A stretch of 8,544 bases of DNA from Rhodoferax sp. (GCA_020048795.1 JAIFMA010000184.1:1-8544), one strand, 5' to 3'; counted from the stretch's first letter, positions 1 to 7,192 are shown. Notes: generated from the sequence alone by a model not told the origin. Numbers and translations are program-made.

Positions 1-508
1 GGCGCTGAAGGTCGCTCGCGTCTGTGCGCTAGCGTACCGCAAGCACAGTCAGCCACCGGTGCGCTGTTCATCGCCGGCAGCAAGAGCCTGGTGGCGGTCT
101 GAGTGTGGTGCTGTTTGTGCTGGCGGCCGGCCACACACCCATGCCCATCAGCACGCGCTCCTGATCCACCGCAACGCGCACTTTCCGGATATTCACCACC
201 AGAATTCACATTCACGACACCGGTCGGGTTGCTGCGAGCGAACCACCCGGTGGTCGACAATTGGCGTCGGTGAGCGCCGAGTTTTGCAGCATGGGGGCGC
301 TCAACTGACGTCTGTGATTTTGGAGATCGCTCCGTCTTGGAACTCGAATTCGGAGCGGCCAGAGAGGTTTAAGACTTGCCCTTTCGTCAGGCCGTTTGGC
401 AGTTCGGCCGCAACGACGGCGCGCAAAGCGATACATGCCGAATCCGGCTTTTCAAGCAAACTGAGAATCGAAACAAAGCAAGGCGGTTACCAGACGAAAA
501 GTACATAT
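1..508. other. Region without a confident gene; possible 3' end of a plus-strand gene in the first 102 bases
   Basis: A plus-strand frame is open from base 1 to a TGA at 100-102. It ends in residues like TGALFIAGSKSLVAV, with GC-rich third positions, so it could be the tail of a gene cut by the window edge. A second plus frame (about 96-161) and a minus frame (about 195-80) also show coding-like codon use over short stretches, but each is soon closed by stops. This pattern suggests decayed or rearranged coding DNA rather than one intact gene. The longer frames here, one of 157 codons on plus and one of 74 on minus, are arginine- and serine-rich, have no recognisable motif and no convincing ribosome binding site, and I do not call them. 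I see no RNA gene or long repeat. Confidence 0.3.
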
Positions 509-1531
509 TCATTGAGCAGAGCCCAGCCCTGACTGTTTTGACGTTGCAGACGCTCGTCCTTTGCGCCGACCATACCAACTTGGCCTTGCAGCCAACAACC
601 GAGCACCAATTGCAGCCTGGCACTGTACTTCCAAACTGTTAAGCAAATTCTCCAGGAATGCAATGAAAGCCTGAACCTGACGATCTTTGCGTGCGTCAGG
701 CCGGTATAGGGCGCTAAATGGTGGTGCATCGTGGCTGCCCCAATCCATGAGAACCGGCTGCAACGTGCAGTTCTTGACGTGAGACCAAACCGAAAGGTCG
801 GCAAATCGACCCACGCCAAGCCCTTCGATGACAGCTTGCAGAACATAATCTCGGCTTTCACTAACGAGCCAGCCACGCACTGCGACCTCTTCGCTTTCGG
901 ACCCTTTGACGTGACGCCATAGGTCCAGAACTGTGCCCTCGGGAGATCGCACCAACAAACACTGATGACTTGCAAGGTCCATGGGCCGAAGTGGAATACC
1001 GTGTCGTTCCCAGTAAGCTGGACTAGCGCACACAATGAGTCGGCTTTGTGCCAGGGGACGCTGCACCAAATTCACATCGCCTGGCCAACCCAATGCGACC
1101 AAGACGTCCAAGCCCTGAGCCTGCGAATCGGTGACAGTGAGATGATCAATGACGCGCAGATCGATCTGAATTTTGGGAAAGCGTTCGCGGAACTGCTGGA
1201 GCGCGGGGATTAACACTAGACGTGACAGTAAACCGGGGGCGCCTACGACCAAAGTGCGTTCAAGTTGCGCTGGCGCGTTGGCAATTGCTTGCTCAGCGTC
1301 GGCAAGTTGGTTGACCAGCGGCAAGCAAGCTTCCAGATAGGCTGCGCCTTTAGAAGTGAGCTTTAGGCCTTGGGTACTGCGGTCCAAGAGCAGCACGCCA
1401 ACTTCGCGCTCTAAAGAGCCGATGAGCTTGGAAATAGATGGCACACTAACGTCGAGCCGACGGGCTGCACCGGAGAAGCTGCCTTCTTCAACCGACGCAA
1501 TGAAGTACTGCAATGCCCTTAGTTTGTCCAT
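509..1531 (-). CDS. LysR-family transcriptional regulator with an unusual C-terminal extension
   Basis: This is a LysR-type transcriptional regulator of 340 residues. Residues 1-60 form the winged helix-turn-helix: it opens MDKLRALQYFIASVEEGSFS, then has AARRLDVSVPSISKLIGSLE as the recognition part and a wing around LTSKGAAYLE. From about residue 90 to 295 runs the two-lobed periplasmic-binding-like effector domain. The ATG at 1531 is preceded by a GGGGA Shine-Dalgarno about 7 bases away. It is divergent from the Bug receptor gene, the usual arrangement for a LysR protein that controls its neighbour and itself; the ligand cannot be read from sequence. The family normally ends near residue 295-300. 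Here, after FIAFLENLL, the frame continues for about 44 residues in a basic, serine- and alanine-rich tail without a recognisable fold, suggesting loss of the original stop or a junction. The family call is secure; the target is inferred. Confidence 0.95.
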   Translation of the reverse strand: MDKLRALQYFIASVEEGSFSGAARRLDVSVPSISKLIGSLEREVGVLLLDRSTQGLKLTSKGAAYLEACLPLVNQLADAEQAIANAPAQLERTLVVGAPGLLSRLVLIPALQQFRERFPKIQIDLRVIDHLTVTDSQAQGLDVLVALGWPGDVNLVQRPLAQSRLIVCASPAYWERHGIPLRPMDLASHQCLLVRSPEGTVLDLWRHVKGSESEEVAVRGWLVSESRDYVLQAVIEGLGVGRFADLSVWSHVKNCTLQPVLMDWGSHDAPPFSALYRPDARKDRQVQAFIAFLENLLNSLEVQCQAAIGARLLAARPSWYGRRKGRASATSKQSGLGSAQ

Positions 1532-1558
1532 ACAACATCCCCATGCTCACGCTAGGTG

Positions 1559-1577
1559 CTTTAACCAAAAGGTAAAG
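1559..1577. promoter_or_regulatory. Candidate LysR-type operator, CTTTA-N9-TAAAG
   Basis: The 125-base gap between the divergent LysR and Bug genes contains an interrupted palindrome, CTTTA-N9-TAAAG. It includes the T-N11-A pattern typical of LysR binding sites (T at 1562, A at 1574). It starts 28 bases upstream of the LysR start codon and ends 79 bases before the receptor start. That position suits autorepression of the regulator and activation of the receptor operon. The palindrome is visible in the sequence; its role is inferred from the family. Confidence 0.5.
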
Positions 1578-1644
1578 CGCATTGTGCATTGTTTCATGTT
1601 TCGCGCCTATGAATGAACGCCTAAATTTGGCACATCAACACCCC

Positions 1645-1650
1645 AAGGAG
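1645..1650 (+). promoter_or_regulatory. Ribosome binding site that fixes the Bug receptor start
   Basis: AAGGAG lies 6 bases before a GTG at 1657. This decides the start. The frame is open further upstream to an ATG at 1582, but that longer version would put 25 extra residues before the signal peptide and would overlap the presumed operator region. Confidence 0.8.
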
Positions 1651-1656
1651 TTCATC

Positions 1657-2622
1657 GTGCGAGCATTCTTCAACCTTTTCTGCGTCTTTGTTGCCCTGAC
1701 GGCAAACGCAATCCCTGCACTTGCGCAGGACATCTATCCAACAAAACCTATTCGACTAGTCGTGCCGCTGGCCGCAGGTGGACCAACGGACTATATTGCC
1801 CGTACCGTTGCCAAGAGTCTTGCGTCGAGTCTGGGACAACCTGTCATTGTTGACAACAAGCCGGGAGCGGATGGCGCAATTGCAACCCGCGAAGTCATCG
1901 GCGCAGTGCCCGACGGTTACACCCTATTGTTTGCAACTGGCTCGATGATCGCGGTTCCGCTTCAAGTTAAGCCTCCTTCATTCGACTGGCTTGGGCAACT
2001 TTCTCCAGTCGGCAAAGTGGGCCGATTGAGCTTTTGCCTTGCTGTACATCCAGACGTTCCAGCTAAGACAGTTGCCGAGTTCATCACTTATGCCCGCGCG
2101 AATCCTGAAAAGCTTAACTACGGGACCAGCACCATGAGTGAACTGATGGCTGCAGCCGAGTTCATGAAGGCCACGGGTGTGCGCATGACCAGAGTGCCCT
2201 ACAAAGGTGGTGCGCAGGCAATGCCAGATCTGCTGGCCGGTCGCATCCATGTTATGTTTGGTCCGGTGACACTGGCTCAACCCTACATAAAGACCGGCGG
2301 AATTCGTGTCTTGGCTACCCTTTTACCCAAGCGTAGCGCCGTATTGCCAGATGTGCCAACCCTGGCTGAGGCCGGTTATCCTGGCATATCGGTGCCGACG
2401 TGGCAATCAATCTTTGTACCGGCAAAAACACCACAGGCAATCGTGTCCCGCCTGGCCAACGAGTTGACGGGCATCTTGACCAAACCCGAAATCGGCGGGG
2501 ACTTTGAACGTCGTGCGGTCTTCATCGAATCGACTTCCCCGCAAGAGCTTGCAGCTACTGTTTCCAATGAGCAAACGACCTGGCTGAGGCTGATCACAGA
2601 ATACGGTCTTGATCGCGAATAG
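1657..2622 (+). CDS. Bug/TctC-type periplasmic solute-binding receptor
   Basis: This is a 321-residue member of the Bug (Bordetella uptake gene, TctC-like) family, the extracytoplasmic binding proteins of tripartite tricarboxylate transporters, many of which bind carboxylates. The GTG start gives a clear signal peptide: MRAFF, a hydrophobic core NLFCVFVALTANAI, then PALAQ, with likely cleavage after ALA. The mature protein opens with the family signature YPTKPIRLVVPLAAGGPTD, followed by GQPVIVDNKPGADGAIA and PDGYTLLFATG. Later come LNYGTSTM, VPYKGGAQAMPDLLAGRIHVMFG and LPDVPTLAEAGYPG, all characteristic blocks in the expected order. Length is typical. It is probably controlled by the divergent LysR gene and shares a transcript with the glycosyltransferase that follows. 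No TctA or TctB membrane component is in the window, so it is an orphan receptor, as is common for this family in Burkholderiales. The ligand is unknown. Confidence 0.95.
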   Translation: MRAFFNLFCVFVALTANAIPALAQDIYPTKPIRLVVPLAAGGPTDYIARTVAKSLASSLGQPVIVDNKPGADGAIATREVIGAVPDGYTLLFATGSMIAVPLQVKPPSFDWLGQLSPVGKVGRLSFCLAVHPDVPAKTVAEFITYARANPEKLNYGTSTMSELMAAAEFMKATGVRMTRVPYKGGAQAMPDLLAGRIHVMFGPVTLAQPYIKTGGIRVLATLLPKRSAVLPDVPTLAEAGYPGISVPTWQSIFVPAKTPQAIVSRLANELTGILTKPEIGGDFERRAVFIESTSPQELAATVSNEQTTWLRLITEYGLDRE

Positions 2623-2626
2623 GAAG
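2621..2626 (+). promoter_or_regulatory. Ribosome binding site overlapping the upstream stop codon
   Basis: AGGAAG overlaps the TAG stop of the Bug receptor (2620-2622) and ends just before the ATG at 2628. The first ribosome would end on the binding site of the next gene, which points to translational coupling of receptor and glycosyltransferase. The spacing is short. Confidence 0.6.
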
Positions 2627-2627
2627 A

Positions 2628-3800
2628 ATGCGAGTCCTCTTTTGCTCAACCGGGGGCGCTGGGCACCTTAGGCCGATGGTGCCATTGGCCTTGGCCTTTC
2701 AACTGCGGGGACACGGCGTGGCATGGGCCACCTCGCCGGATGCCCTACTAGAACTCGCGCAAACTGGCTTCGAACTATTTCCTGCCGGCTTGGCGATGGA
2801 CGATGCCAGACGCATTTACCACCAACGTTGTCCTGAAGCCGCATCGTTGCACGGCGAAGAACATGCGGGGCATACATTTCCAAGACTGTTTGGCGGCGTT
2901 GTCGCACCAGCCATGATTGCCGACCTTGAAGCCGCGCTTGATCTTTATGCTCCTGACCTTGTAGTTCTCGAACCTGCCGCCTTGGCCATGCCACTCGTGT
3001 GCCAGCGCCATGACGTCAAGTATGTGACCCATGGGTATGGACTTAAGCCGCCTCAATCACATCTCAATGCAGCGATGAGGGAATTCGCCCCGCATTGGCA
3101 GATGGCGGGCATTGAGCCGCCACAAGACGCGGGTCTCTATCGCGATTTGTACATCGACATTGCGCCACCGAGCTTGCAGACAGTTCAAGAATTTATGCCA
3201 GACTCCTCGCAGCTTCTCAGCCCTTGCGCCTTTCAGTCGATGTGCGAACCTGACTTGCCGAGCAAACTGCTGCATGCAATGATCTGTTCTCGACAACCAA
3301 AGATATACCTCACCTTCGGAACAGTCTTCAATCAACTGGAGGCGCTTAGAACTGCCGCGATTGGGCTCGCCCGATTGGATGCCGTGGTGGTCGCGACTGT
3401 CGGTGGCAGTGGCAATATGGATGACTTTTCAAGCCTTCCAGAGAATGTCCATGTGGAGCGCTATCTCAATCAGGCTGCGTTACTCAAACATTGCAGTGCC
3501 GTCGTGTCACATGGCGGTGCTGGAACCGTGTTGGGGGCCGCGGCCTACGGCGTACCGCAATTGATACTTCCACAAGCCGCTGATCACTTTAGAAATGCGC
3601 GCGCGGTGGCCAATGTCGGAGCAGGCCTGGTTATTGGTCATGATCGATGCACACCCGACGCCATTGAGTCGTCGGCACTTTGCTTGCTGACTACCCGAGC
3701 CTATGCCACCGCCGCACAGTGCCTGGCAGATGAAATCCGCTTGATGCCTACAGTCGATGATGTAGTGACTAGGCTGGAGAAATCCCAATCAGTCCATTAG
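2628..3800 (+). CDS. GT-B glycosyltransferase, UGT/macrolide-glycosyltransferase type (GT1-like)
   Basis: This 390-residue protein has the plan of GT1 enzymes (UGT, MGT and glycopeptide glycosyltransferases), which move a sugar from a nucleotide-sugar to a small acceptor. The N-terminal acceptor half begins with a Rossmann strand and the GxGH signature (STGGAGHLRPMVPLA, histidine 13, the position of the usual catalytic base). The C-terminal donor half starts near residue 225 with KIYLTFGTVFNQ. It carries the nucleotide-sugar motif HGGAGT at 295-300, then GVPQLILPQAADHFRNA at 308-324. This is the MGT/glycopeptide version of the donor loop, ending in an aspartate and histidine (D319, H320) where plant enzymes have D/E-Q. 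No signal peptide or membrane segment is visible, so it should be cytoplasmic. It starts 5 bases after the Bug gene stop, so co-transcription is very likely. That pairing is unusual and neither donor nor acceptor can be deduced. Family confidence is high, substrate unknown. Confidence 0.92.
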   Translation: MRVLFCSTGGAGHLRPMVPLALAFQLRGHGVAWATSPDALLELAQTGFELFPAGLAMDDARRIYHQRCPEAASLHGEEHAGHTFPRLFGGVVAPAMIADLEAALDLYAPDLVVLEPAALAMPLVCQRHDVKYVTHGYGLKPPQSHLNAAMREFAPHWQMAGIEPPQDAGLYRDLYIDIAPPSLQTVQEFMPDSSQLLSPCAFQSMCEPDLPSKLLHAMICSRQPKIYLTFGTVFNQLEALRTAAIGLARLDAVVVATVGGSGNMDDFSSLPENVHVERYLNQAALLKHCSAVVSHGGAGTVLGAAAYGVPQLILPQAADHFRNARAVANVGAGLVIGHDRCTPDAIESSALCLLTTRAYATAAQCLADEIRLMPTVDDVVTRLEKSQSVH

Positions 3801-4012
3801 TCTATTGGAGGAGGTTCTTGCCTTTTAAGAACTCGGCGCGACAGCGGACCGTCAAACCACAGAGGCCTACGACCGGCTTGGAGCAGGCATAACGTAGGTG
3901 GCTGCTTCGGCAATGGGTCTGCTGGAGCTGGTGGCCGTGCAAATCTGCATTTTTCCCTCAATGCCCGCATCAGGCTGGTGGATAGGGGATAGGCGCAAGG
4001 GGCGAACCCCGG
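3801..4012. other. Gap after the operon with an orphan Shine-Dalgarno and a 24-codon frame
   Basis: The gap lies between two converging transcription units. Directly after the glycosyltransferase stop sits a very strong Shine-Dalgarno, GGAGGAGG (3807-3814). A TTG at 3818 opens a 24-codon frame (MPFKNSARQRT...) that ends in TAA at 3890-3892. The peptide is basic and matches nothing I know. It may be a chance frame, a genuine small protein, or the stub of a lost third operon gene. The short inverted repeat GTTCTT/AAGAAC (3814-3832) overlaps the same site. I see no good Rho-independent terminator for the plus-strand operon. Confidence 0.3.
3999..4010 (-). terminator. Weak terminator candidate after the receiver gene
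   Basis: Three bases past the TAA of the receiver gene the minus strand reads GGGG-TTCG-CCCC, a short but very stable stem closed by a UUCG-type tetraloop. Only two T residues follow, so it is not a standard Rho-independent terminator. It may instead pause RNA polymerase or protect the transcript end. Confidence 0.3.
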
Positions 4013-4513
4013 TTATTCAAACTTTCGTTTGCGCAGCGTTTCCACTGCGTGTCGGCCTTGTCTGCTCTTGCAACTTGGCTCTAGCACGTGGGCAGGCATC
4101 CTACGTTTGTCATAAGCGGTCACCAGTTTCTCGTACAAATCCTGGGCCTTAAACGGTTTGGTGACATAGGCATCCACGCCCAGAGCCATGAAAGCGTGAA
4201 TGATGTCTTCGTTGTCGGTGTTGCTTGACACCATGATGAACGGCACCCGGTTAAAGTTGGGGCGGGCGCGCATCCATTTCACTAGCGTGTCGCCACCGTG
4301 TACAGGCAGGTTCCAGTCGGAAATGACCGCGTCAAAATGCCCGTCGCTCAGCTTGGAGATAGCATCAGCCACAGTGGATGCCTGTTCGATCGCCATGAAC
4401 GGATTGACCTTGCTAAGAAAGCTGTTCATCATGACGAGGTGCACCTCTACATCGTCAACGATCAATATCCTGCGGTTCTTGGTGTAGTTGACTTTTTTCA
4501 TATTCATGGGCAT
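4013..4513 (-). CDS. Stand-alone receiver-domain response regulator (CheY-like)
   Basis: This 166-residue single-domain response regulator has all receiver landmarks: the acidic pair D20-D21 in ILIVDDVEV, phospho-acceptor D66 in AVISDWNLP, the switch serine S96 in FIMVSSNTD, and K119 in YVTKPF. The domain spans about residues 14-135. The last 30 residues are basic with no recognisable output domain, so it should act by protein contact, as CheY-type shuttles do. It follows the HPt gene with a 10-base overlap. Three in-frame ATGs at 4513, 4507 and 4501 are possible starts, and the one at 4507 forms an ATGA overlap with the HPt stop, so translational coupling is likely whichever is used. Partner: the HPt protein and an unseen hybrid kinase. 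The family call is secure, the pathway unknown. Confidence 0.93.
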   Translation of the reverse strand: MPMNMKKVNYTKNRRILIVDDVEVHLVMMNSFLSKVNPFMAIEQASTVADAISKLSDGHFDAVISDWNLPVHGGDTLVKWMRARPNFNRVPFIMVSSNTDNEDIIHAFMALGVDAYVTKPFKAQDLYEKLVTAYDKRRMPAHVLEPSCKSRQGRHAVETLRKRKFE

Positions 4514-4902
4514 TCAGTGAAGATGTCTCTATTGTCAGCGAGCCACGCTCGCAAGTCGGGGCACAGTCGATTGAGTTCATGCTCCAACTGCAGCAAGCGA
4601 ATTGCGTATGTCTCAACGGCACCACTGCGGGCTGCCTTATTGAGCAACGTGCAGGCTTGATATGCGGGCATGGCCGCAATGGCACCAAGACTTCCCTTTA
4701 GCCTGTGGGAAGACTCGCACAGCGCAGCGGTGTTCTTGGCAGCTATGTCAACCCGAATTGCTTGTAGATCAACGTCTGTCTGGTTGAGAACCATTTGGAA
4801 GACTTTGGCGAGCAACTGCAAATCGCCATTTAATGCCGACAGTGCGTCGGCCATGAGGATGGAATCCGTGCAAGTCGATTGACTTACCGTGGATTCCGTC
4901 AT
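4504..4902 (-). CDS. Histidine phosphotransfer (HPt) protein
   Basis: From the ATG at 4902 this encodes a 132-residue HPt protein, which relays a phosphoryl group between receiver domains in a multistep phosphorelay. The active-site helix reads ESSHRLKGSLGAI, with the phospho-accepting histidine at residue 66 and the conserved lysine and glycine at +3 and +4. The rest is helical, as expected of the four-helix bundle, with DALSALNGDLQLLAKVFQMVL on the N-terminal side, a common HPt feature. I chose ATG 4902 because an AGG lies 6 bases upstream and the domain starts soon after. A GTG at 4998 in the same frame would add 32 residues of no clear character and would run through an inverted repeat. 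It is cytoplasmic and translationally coupled to the receiver gene downstream. No histidine kinase is present in the window. Confidence 0.88.
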   Translation of the reverse strand: MTESTVSQSTCTDSILMADALSALNGDLQLLAKVFQMVLNQTDVDLQAIRVDIAAKNTAALCESSHRLKGSLGAIAAMPAYQACTLLNKAARSGAVETYAIRLLQLEHELNRLCPDLRAWLADNRDIFTECP

Positions 4903-4958
4903 AGTCGGCCTGTGGGATCGATATTCCAATTTCAATTGCCTGTTTTGATCGTTGGTCG

Positions 4959-4982
4959 CATGCCTATCCGGTTGACACAGGT
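4959..4982 (+). repeat. Left arm of a long-range inverted repeat
   Basis: CATGCCTATCCGGTT followed by three bases and ACAGGT. It is the reverse complement of the arm at 5127-5150, with 21 of 24 positions matching. It lies 57 bases upstream of the HPt start codon. Confidence 0.8.
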
Positions 4983-5126
4983 GTTTCAGGAATAGCACTC
5001 ATTGAACTCCCACGGCCCGCTCAAAGTCGCTCCCTTTTGCCAAATCGCTAAAAATGAGTGCATGAAATCTCAAGAAGGTCACAAAGAAATCTCGTTTGCA
5101 ATGCCTTTGCCGTTTGTGGGGTTTCA

Positions 5127-5150
5127 ACCTGTACAAACCGGATAGGCATG
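5127..5150 (-). repeat. Right arm of a long-range inverted repeat
   Basis: ACCTGT, three bases, then AACCGGATAGGCATG, pairing with 4959-4982. The 144 bases between the arms hold no recognisable protein motif. They contain only a 12-codon minus-strand frame beginning at 5002 behind GGGAG. The full unit of 192 bp fills most of the gap between the phosphoesterase stop and the HPt start. The arms are too far apart for a terminator. They could be ends of a very small mobile element or paired binding sites. Confidence 0.8.
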
Positions 5151-5195
5151 GTTCAACGGACATGAAGGATGTCTGTACAAGTTTTCTGACAGGTT

Positions 5196-7192
5196 TTAGC
5201 TTGGAAACTTGGCCTTGAACACAGCCACCATCGTCGGGCTCAAGGGTTTGAACAACTCGGCGTTGTAAGACGCGGTGTAAGGCACTCCTTTGTCCTTCAA
5301 ATCGGTGAATTGGATCGTCGGGTCGTTGACCAGCCCGACTGTGGTGCCCGCGTCACCCGCTTGCGGCTGGGTTGGGTCGATGGTGGGCATAGGCACACCC
5401 GACAGCGTGGCAGCGTTGGGCGCAGCCTGCAGCAAGTCGTTTTTCACCATCTGTTGCACCGCTATCGCATACTTGCGTGACGTGGCCGCCGGTGTGCCTG
5501 CGGCCACGGCCGTATCCACATTGGTGGTGACCACCGACACCGTGTAGTCGCTGTTGAGGTAAATCTCAAAGGTTCGCAGTTGCTGCGGAAAGTCGCGCAG
5601 CGACGAGGTTTCCACCTGCCAAAAGCCGCGCTCAGGCTGCGCCGCATCCATCGACTTGAAGGCCTTGACGGTGTTGAAGTGGCGGTGGCCGGCCAGCCAC
5701 ATGATCAGGTTGGGGGTGGCTTGCAGCGTTTGCACCAGTTCCGTGAGCGTGGTGGCATTCCTAAAAGCGGTTGGCGTGCTGGGCTCGGTCAGCCACCATT
5801 GCGGGTTGGTTTTGGCGGCGTTGGCCATTTCCATGTCACCCAGCCACCATTCCATCTCGGTTCCGATAGCAGCCACACCAAGGGGAATATGGGCAGCAAT
5901 CACCATGAGCTGGTTGGCGGCCTGGCCGGCGGCCAGCTCGGCCTTGAGCCAGGTCCAGCGGGCGGCATCCAGGTAACCGTGACCATTTTCAGGGGCACAT
6001 CAGACTTGGGCAAAAAGCTGTAGCAGGCAAAGCCCGCTGGCGCTGTCTTGTCCACCAGGTTGAACCCGTGCCCAACCGGGCCAGTGCTGGTCTTGAAAAA
6101 CTCCTGAACCCATTCGGTGCGCAAGAGTGAACGCCGGTCCGGGTCAGCCACCACCTTGGGCGCGCCTTTGGCAAATGCCGGGCTGGTGCTCAAACCGGTG
6201 TGGATAACGTTGCCATAAGGGGTGCTGCCATCGATCAGGCCCATGTAGTACTGGGGTGTCGCTTTGAAGTCTTCCATGTTGAACAGAATGGGGAAGGTCT
6301 TCAAATTGGGCACCAATGTGTCGGCCACCGCCCAGACGGTGTCGGCAACATAAGACGCGCGAAAGCCCAGGCTCGGGTTGGCATCCACCGGGAACGAGCC
6401 GATCATGAAATGGTCGTGGTTGCCCATGGTCTGGTACCAGGGGATGGATTTGTCCAGCCCGACCGCCTGGTAAGGCTTCTGGTAGTCAATGCTGTCCTCA
6501 CCCAGATGGGCTCCAGAACTGGGTCGGATGACCTTGCCGTCAATCACGTCCATGTACCAGCGCAGTTCGTTGTACGAAGTGCTGTTGCAGGTGTCACCCA
6601 GCGAGAGGGCAAAGTCAAACGGGGTTTTTTTGTGCAGGGCGTTCATGGTCTGCATGGCGGCATCAAGCACATGGGTGCTGTACATCATCACCGGCGAGTA
6701 GATCGAGGTGTTGTTGATGGCATAGCGCTCAAACTCCTGCAGCAGCATGAGCTGGTTGGGGGCTTCCTTGTCGGTGATGTGGATGTCAGAGAAAGTGAAA
6801 AAGTTCACCAGTTTCTTACCGCGCTTGGGGGCCACATAGGTGCTGCCGATAAGGTCTGTTCTGGGCACCACCGGCAGGCCGACATCGACATATTGCCAGT
6901 CGCCATAACCAAAGTCGTCGTATTTGCTGACCTTGTCGATCTCGTTGGCGGCCAGGCCTTGCAGGTCGTACCGGAATGAGACCATGCGTTCGGACGTCGT
7001 CGTCACATTGCTGTCAATCAAATAGGGTTTGACGGGTTCGGGCGCGACGCTGTCGCTACCGCCGCAACCGAAAGACATCGCTCCCGTGGACACCATGGCA
7101 AAGGAGCCCAAGCTGTATCGCAAAAAATCCCGTCGACCTACGTCCCCCCGCATTCTGAAATCGGGAACATTTTTTGAATCTTGGTTCTTCAT
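5196..7192 (-). pseudogene. Tat-exported metallophosphoesterase, frameshifted near 5980
   Basis: This is a calcineurin-like metallophosphoesterase that resembles the TIGR03768 (RPA4764-like) family. The N-terminus has a Tat signal, GRRDFLRYS (R20-R21), a hydrophobic stretch and GCGG around C43, so a Tat-exported, possibly lipidated periplasmic protein is expected. Metal ligands appear in order: D136 and H138 (FSDIHITD), GDTCN at 199-203, GNHD at 257-260. After the frame change come the histidine of IAAHIPLG and the GHRH motif of WLAGHRHFN. The first frame (ATG 7192, AAGG upstream) runs past KMV at 402-404 into a proline-rich tail stopped near 5900. True homology resumes in the next frame at HGYLDAARW (about 5981-5955), so both halves belong to one gene. 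The acidic stretch that I recall between these points in relatives appears missing, suggesting a small non-triplet deletion rather than one wrong base. The split product would lack two metal-binding motifs. A sequencing or assembly error remains possible. Confidence 0.85.

Noticed and set aside
242..254. Perfect 13-base palindrome ACCACC-C-GGTGGT
   Set aside because: It is short, GC-rich, isolated and not next to any supported gene, so chance is a fair explanation.
487..1035. A 182-codon minus-strand frame overlapping the LysR gene
   Set aside because: It is in another frame of the well-supported LysR gene, with no motif and many Trp, Cys and His residues.
1582..1656. Longer N-terminus for the Bug receptor from ATG 1582
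   Set aside because: The AAGGAG site and the signal peptide fit the GTG at 1657; the added 25 residues have no signal-peptide character.
5196..5906. A separate second gene starting at ATG 5906
   Set aside because: Its frame is coding upstream of that ATG (HGYLDAARWTWLKAEL), there is no ribosome site, and the content is the C-terminal half of the phosphoesterase.
5580..6023. Plus-strand frames of about 106 to 147 codons opposite the phosphoesterase
   Set aside because: They are antisense to the conserved GHRH and AHIP region; glycine- and arginine-rich shadows.
6200..6979. A 259-codon plus-strand frame rich in valine, glycine and histidine
   Set aside because: It is exactly antisense to the phosphoesterase, whose metal motifs prove the minus frame. 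The valine-rich composition is typical of a shadow frame in GC-rich DNA.
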